Source of the DNA: Micavibrio sp.
GTDB taxonomy: Bacteria; Pseudomonadota; Alphaproteobacteria; Micavibrionales; Micavibrionaceae
Length of the DNA stretch: 6,865 nucleotides
NCBI GenBank assembly: GCA_027066695.1
Contig: JAMONE010000208.1
Coordinates: 1 to 6,865 of the forward strand
Direction of reading: 5' to 3'
The notes under the pieces were generated by a model. It had not been told where the DNA came from. It ran no database searches and saw only the letters and a list, made by a program, of their open reading frames with translations. The position numbers and the translations under genes are program-made. Shown piece by piece: positions 6,151 through 6,865 of the stretch; position 1 is the stretch's first letter, and each line of letters opens with the position of its first letter.

Positions 6151-6865
6151 GTGTTGAAGTTGGAATTTTCTAAGAGTGAAAAAACACAGATAAAACAATG
6201 GTTGCTTGATGCATTTCAGGCGGCAAGCGATTTTGATGGCTCAGAGCCTTCAGAGGCGAAGCTGTATGATCCGTTGGATTTATTTGATGATTTTTGCCGT
6301 GTGAATAATGATGGCAAGCAATCAAATAAGATGGAAGCAAAGGTTGCGAAGGTCGCTTTTTCTGAGCATCCCATTGATATGCCTGAAAATATTGATGGAT
6401 TTTTGGATATTGTATCTGGATTTTATGAGCGTTTGAGCAGTAAAACTACAGATAATCCTGATATTTGGGATATGATAAAAAATGGCGGCGCGGTAGTTCA
6501 TGATAGCGATAGCGTTTTTGTTAAAACTGGCAGCGGCAGCCTTCAAGAAGGGAAATCGCCAACCCCAAACTCTTATGAGGTGAGGACAGAGCCTCGTTTG
6601 GCTATGCTGATAGCGCATTTACGTAATGACGGTGTGAATGGCACGCCTATCTATATGGATGACTTGGCTATAACAAAGGGCAAAGTTTCTAAAGACATGA
6701 TGCGCGAGCATCCTTATAACATTGTGCAAATTCCGCGTATAGATATGGAAATTGCAATATGTGAGCAAATCGGCGAGACTACTTTTGTTAAGCAGGGCTG
6801 TATCGATGAAGATTTTTGGGATTACTTGAAAAAAGACGAGCTAAAAGCCCGCGCAGATGTACTGG
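6151..6865 (+). CDS. Unrecognised protein, 5' part only, with non-ATG start
   Basis: An open frame of 238 codons runs off the right edge; its codon use resembles its neighbours and there is no internal stop. An in-frame TAA at 6142 limits the start to TTG 6148, GTG 6151, TTG 6154 or TTG 6160. I chose GTG, but no Shine-Dalgarno decides between them. The visible part is acidic and soluble, without signal peptide or membrane segment. Segments: a helical N-terminus (KTQIKQWLLDAF), an Asp-rich stretch (DPLDLFDDFCRVNNDG), a Gly/Ser patch (KTGSGSLQEG), then a more conserved-looking part with NGTPIYMDDLAI, EHPYNIVQIPRIDMEIAIC, GETTFV and DFWDYLKKDELKAR. I cannot assign a family. It is not TolQ, the gene often found after ybgC, which would show membrane helices. 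Its own promoter lies just upstream. Confidence 0.72.
   Translation, partial: MLKLEFSKSEKTQIKQWLLDAFQAASDFDGSEPSEAKLYDPLDLFDDFCRVNNDGKQSNKMEAKVAKVAFSEHPIDMPENIDGFLDIVSGFYERLSSKTTDNPDIWDMIKNGGAVVHDSDSVFVKTGSGSLQEGKSPTPNSYEVRTEPRLAMLIAHLRNDGVNGTPIYMDDLAITKGKVSKDMMREHPYNIVQIPRIDMEIAICEQIGETTFVKQGCIDEDFWDYLKKDELKARADVL

Noticed and set aside
6322..6618. Leftward open frame of 98 codons at the right end
   Set aside because: It is antisense to the longer unbroken rightward frame, which has a promoter and matching codon use. The leftward frame shows no family features.

Overview
The window looks like a chromosomal segment of an alphaproteobacterium with moderately low GC (roughly mid-40s % by eye, much more AT-rich between genes). 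This rests on the gene order yebC-ruvC-ruvA-ruvB-ybgC, a CobT-type cobaltochelatase subunit, and a CheY-like regulator with a GPDRRR/GP-RR tail paired with a small cytoplasmic protein. A lineage more precise than Alphaproteobacteria cannot be fixed from this sequence.

Left half (1-2573, minus strand): a three-gene unit reads leftward. It encodes a CheY-like response regulator (2034-2573), a 174-residue protein of unknown function (1493-2017), and cobT (1465 to the left edge, C-terminus cut off). Spacings are 16 and 27 nt, so co-transcription is likely. All three have weak Shine-Dalgarno sequences, and the only promoter-like element gives the regulator a very short leader.

Centre (2574-2735): an AT-rich divergent intergenic region of 162 bp carries back-to-back -10 elements and a perfect 7-bp inverted repeat over the -35 area of the rightward promoter.

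Right half (2736-6089, plus strand): yebC, ruvC, ruvA, ruvB and ybgC are tightly packed, with overlapping stops and starts at yebC/ruvC (TGATG) and ruvA/ruvB (TTGA). RuvC is the Holliday-junction resolvase, RuvA recognises the junction and RuvB is the branch-migration motor. YebC is a TACO1-type protein implicated in translation and regulation. YbgC is a hotdog acyl-CoA thioesterase usually encoded next to tolQRAB.

The most informative non-coding signal is a perfect 16-bp parS palindrome (5671-5686) embedded in the start region of ybgC. It suggests that ParB loads here and that the segment is origin-proximal. The ribosome-binding site is spaced for a GTG inside the palindrome rather than for the first ATG. 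After ybgC, where tolQ would often be found, there is instead a good sigma70-like promoter and the start of an unrecognised gene that runs off the right edge. I found no RNA genes, insertion sequences, CRISPR arrays or convincing intrinsic terminators.
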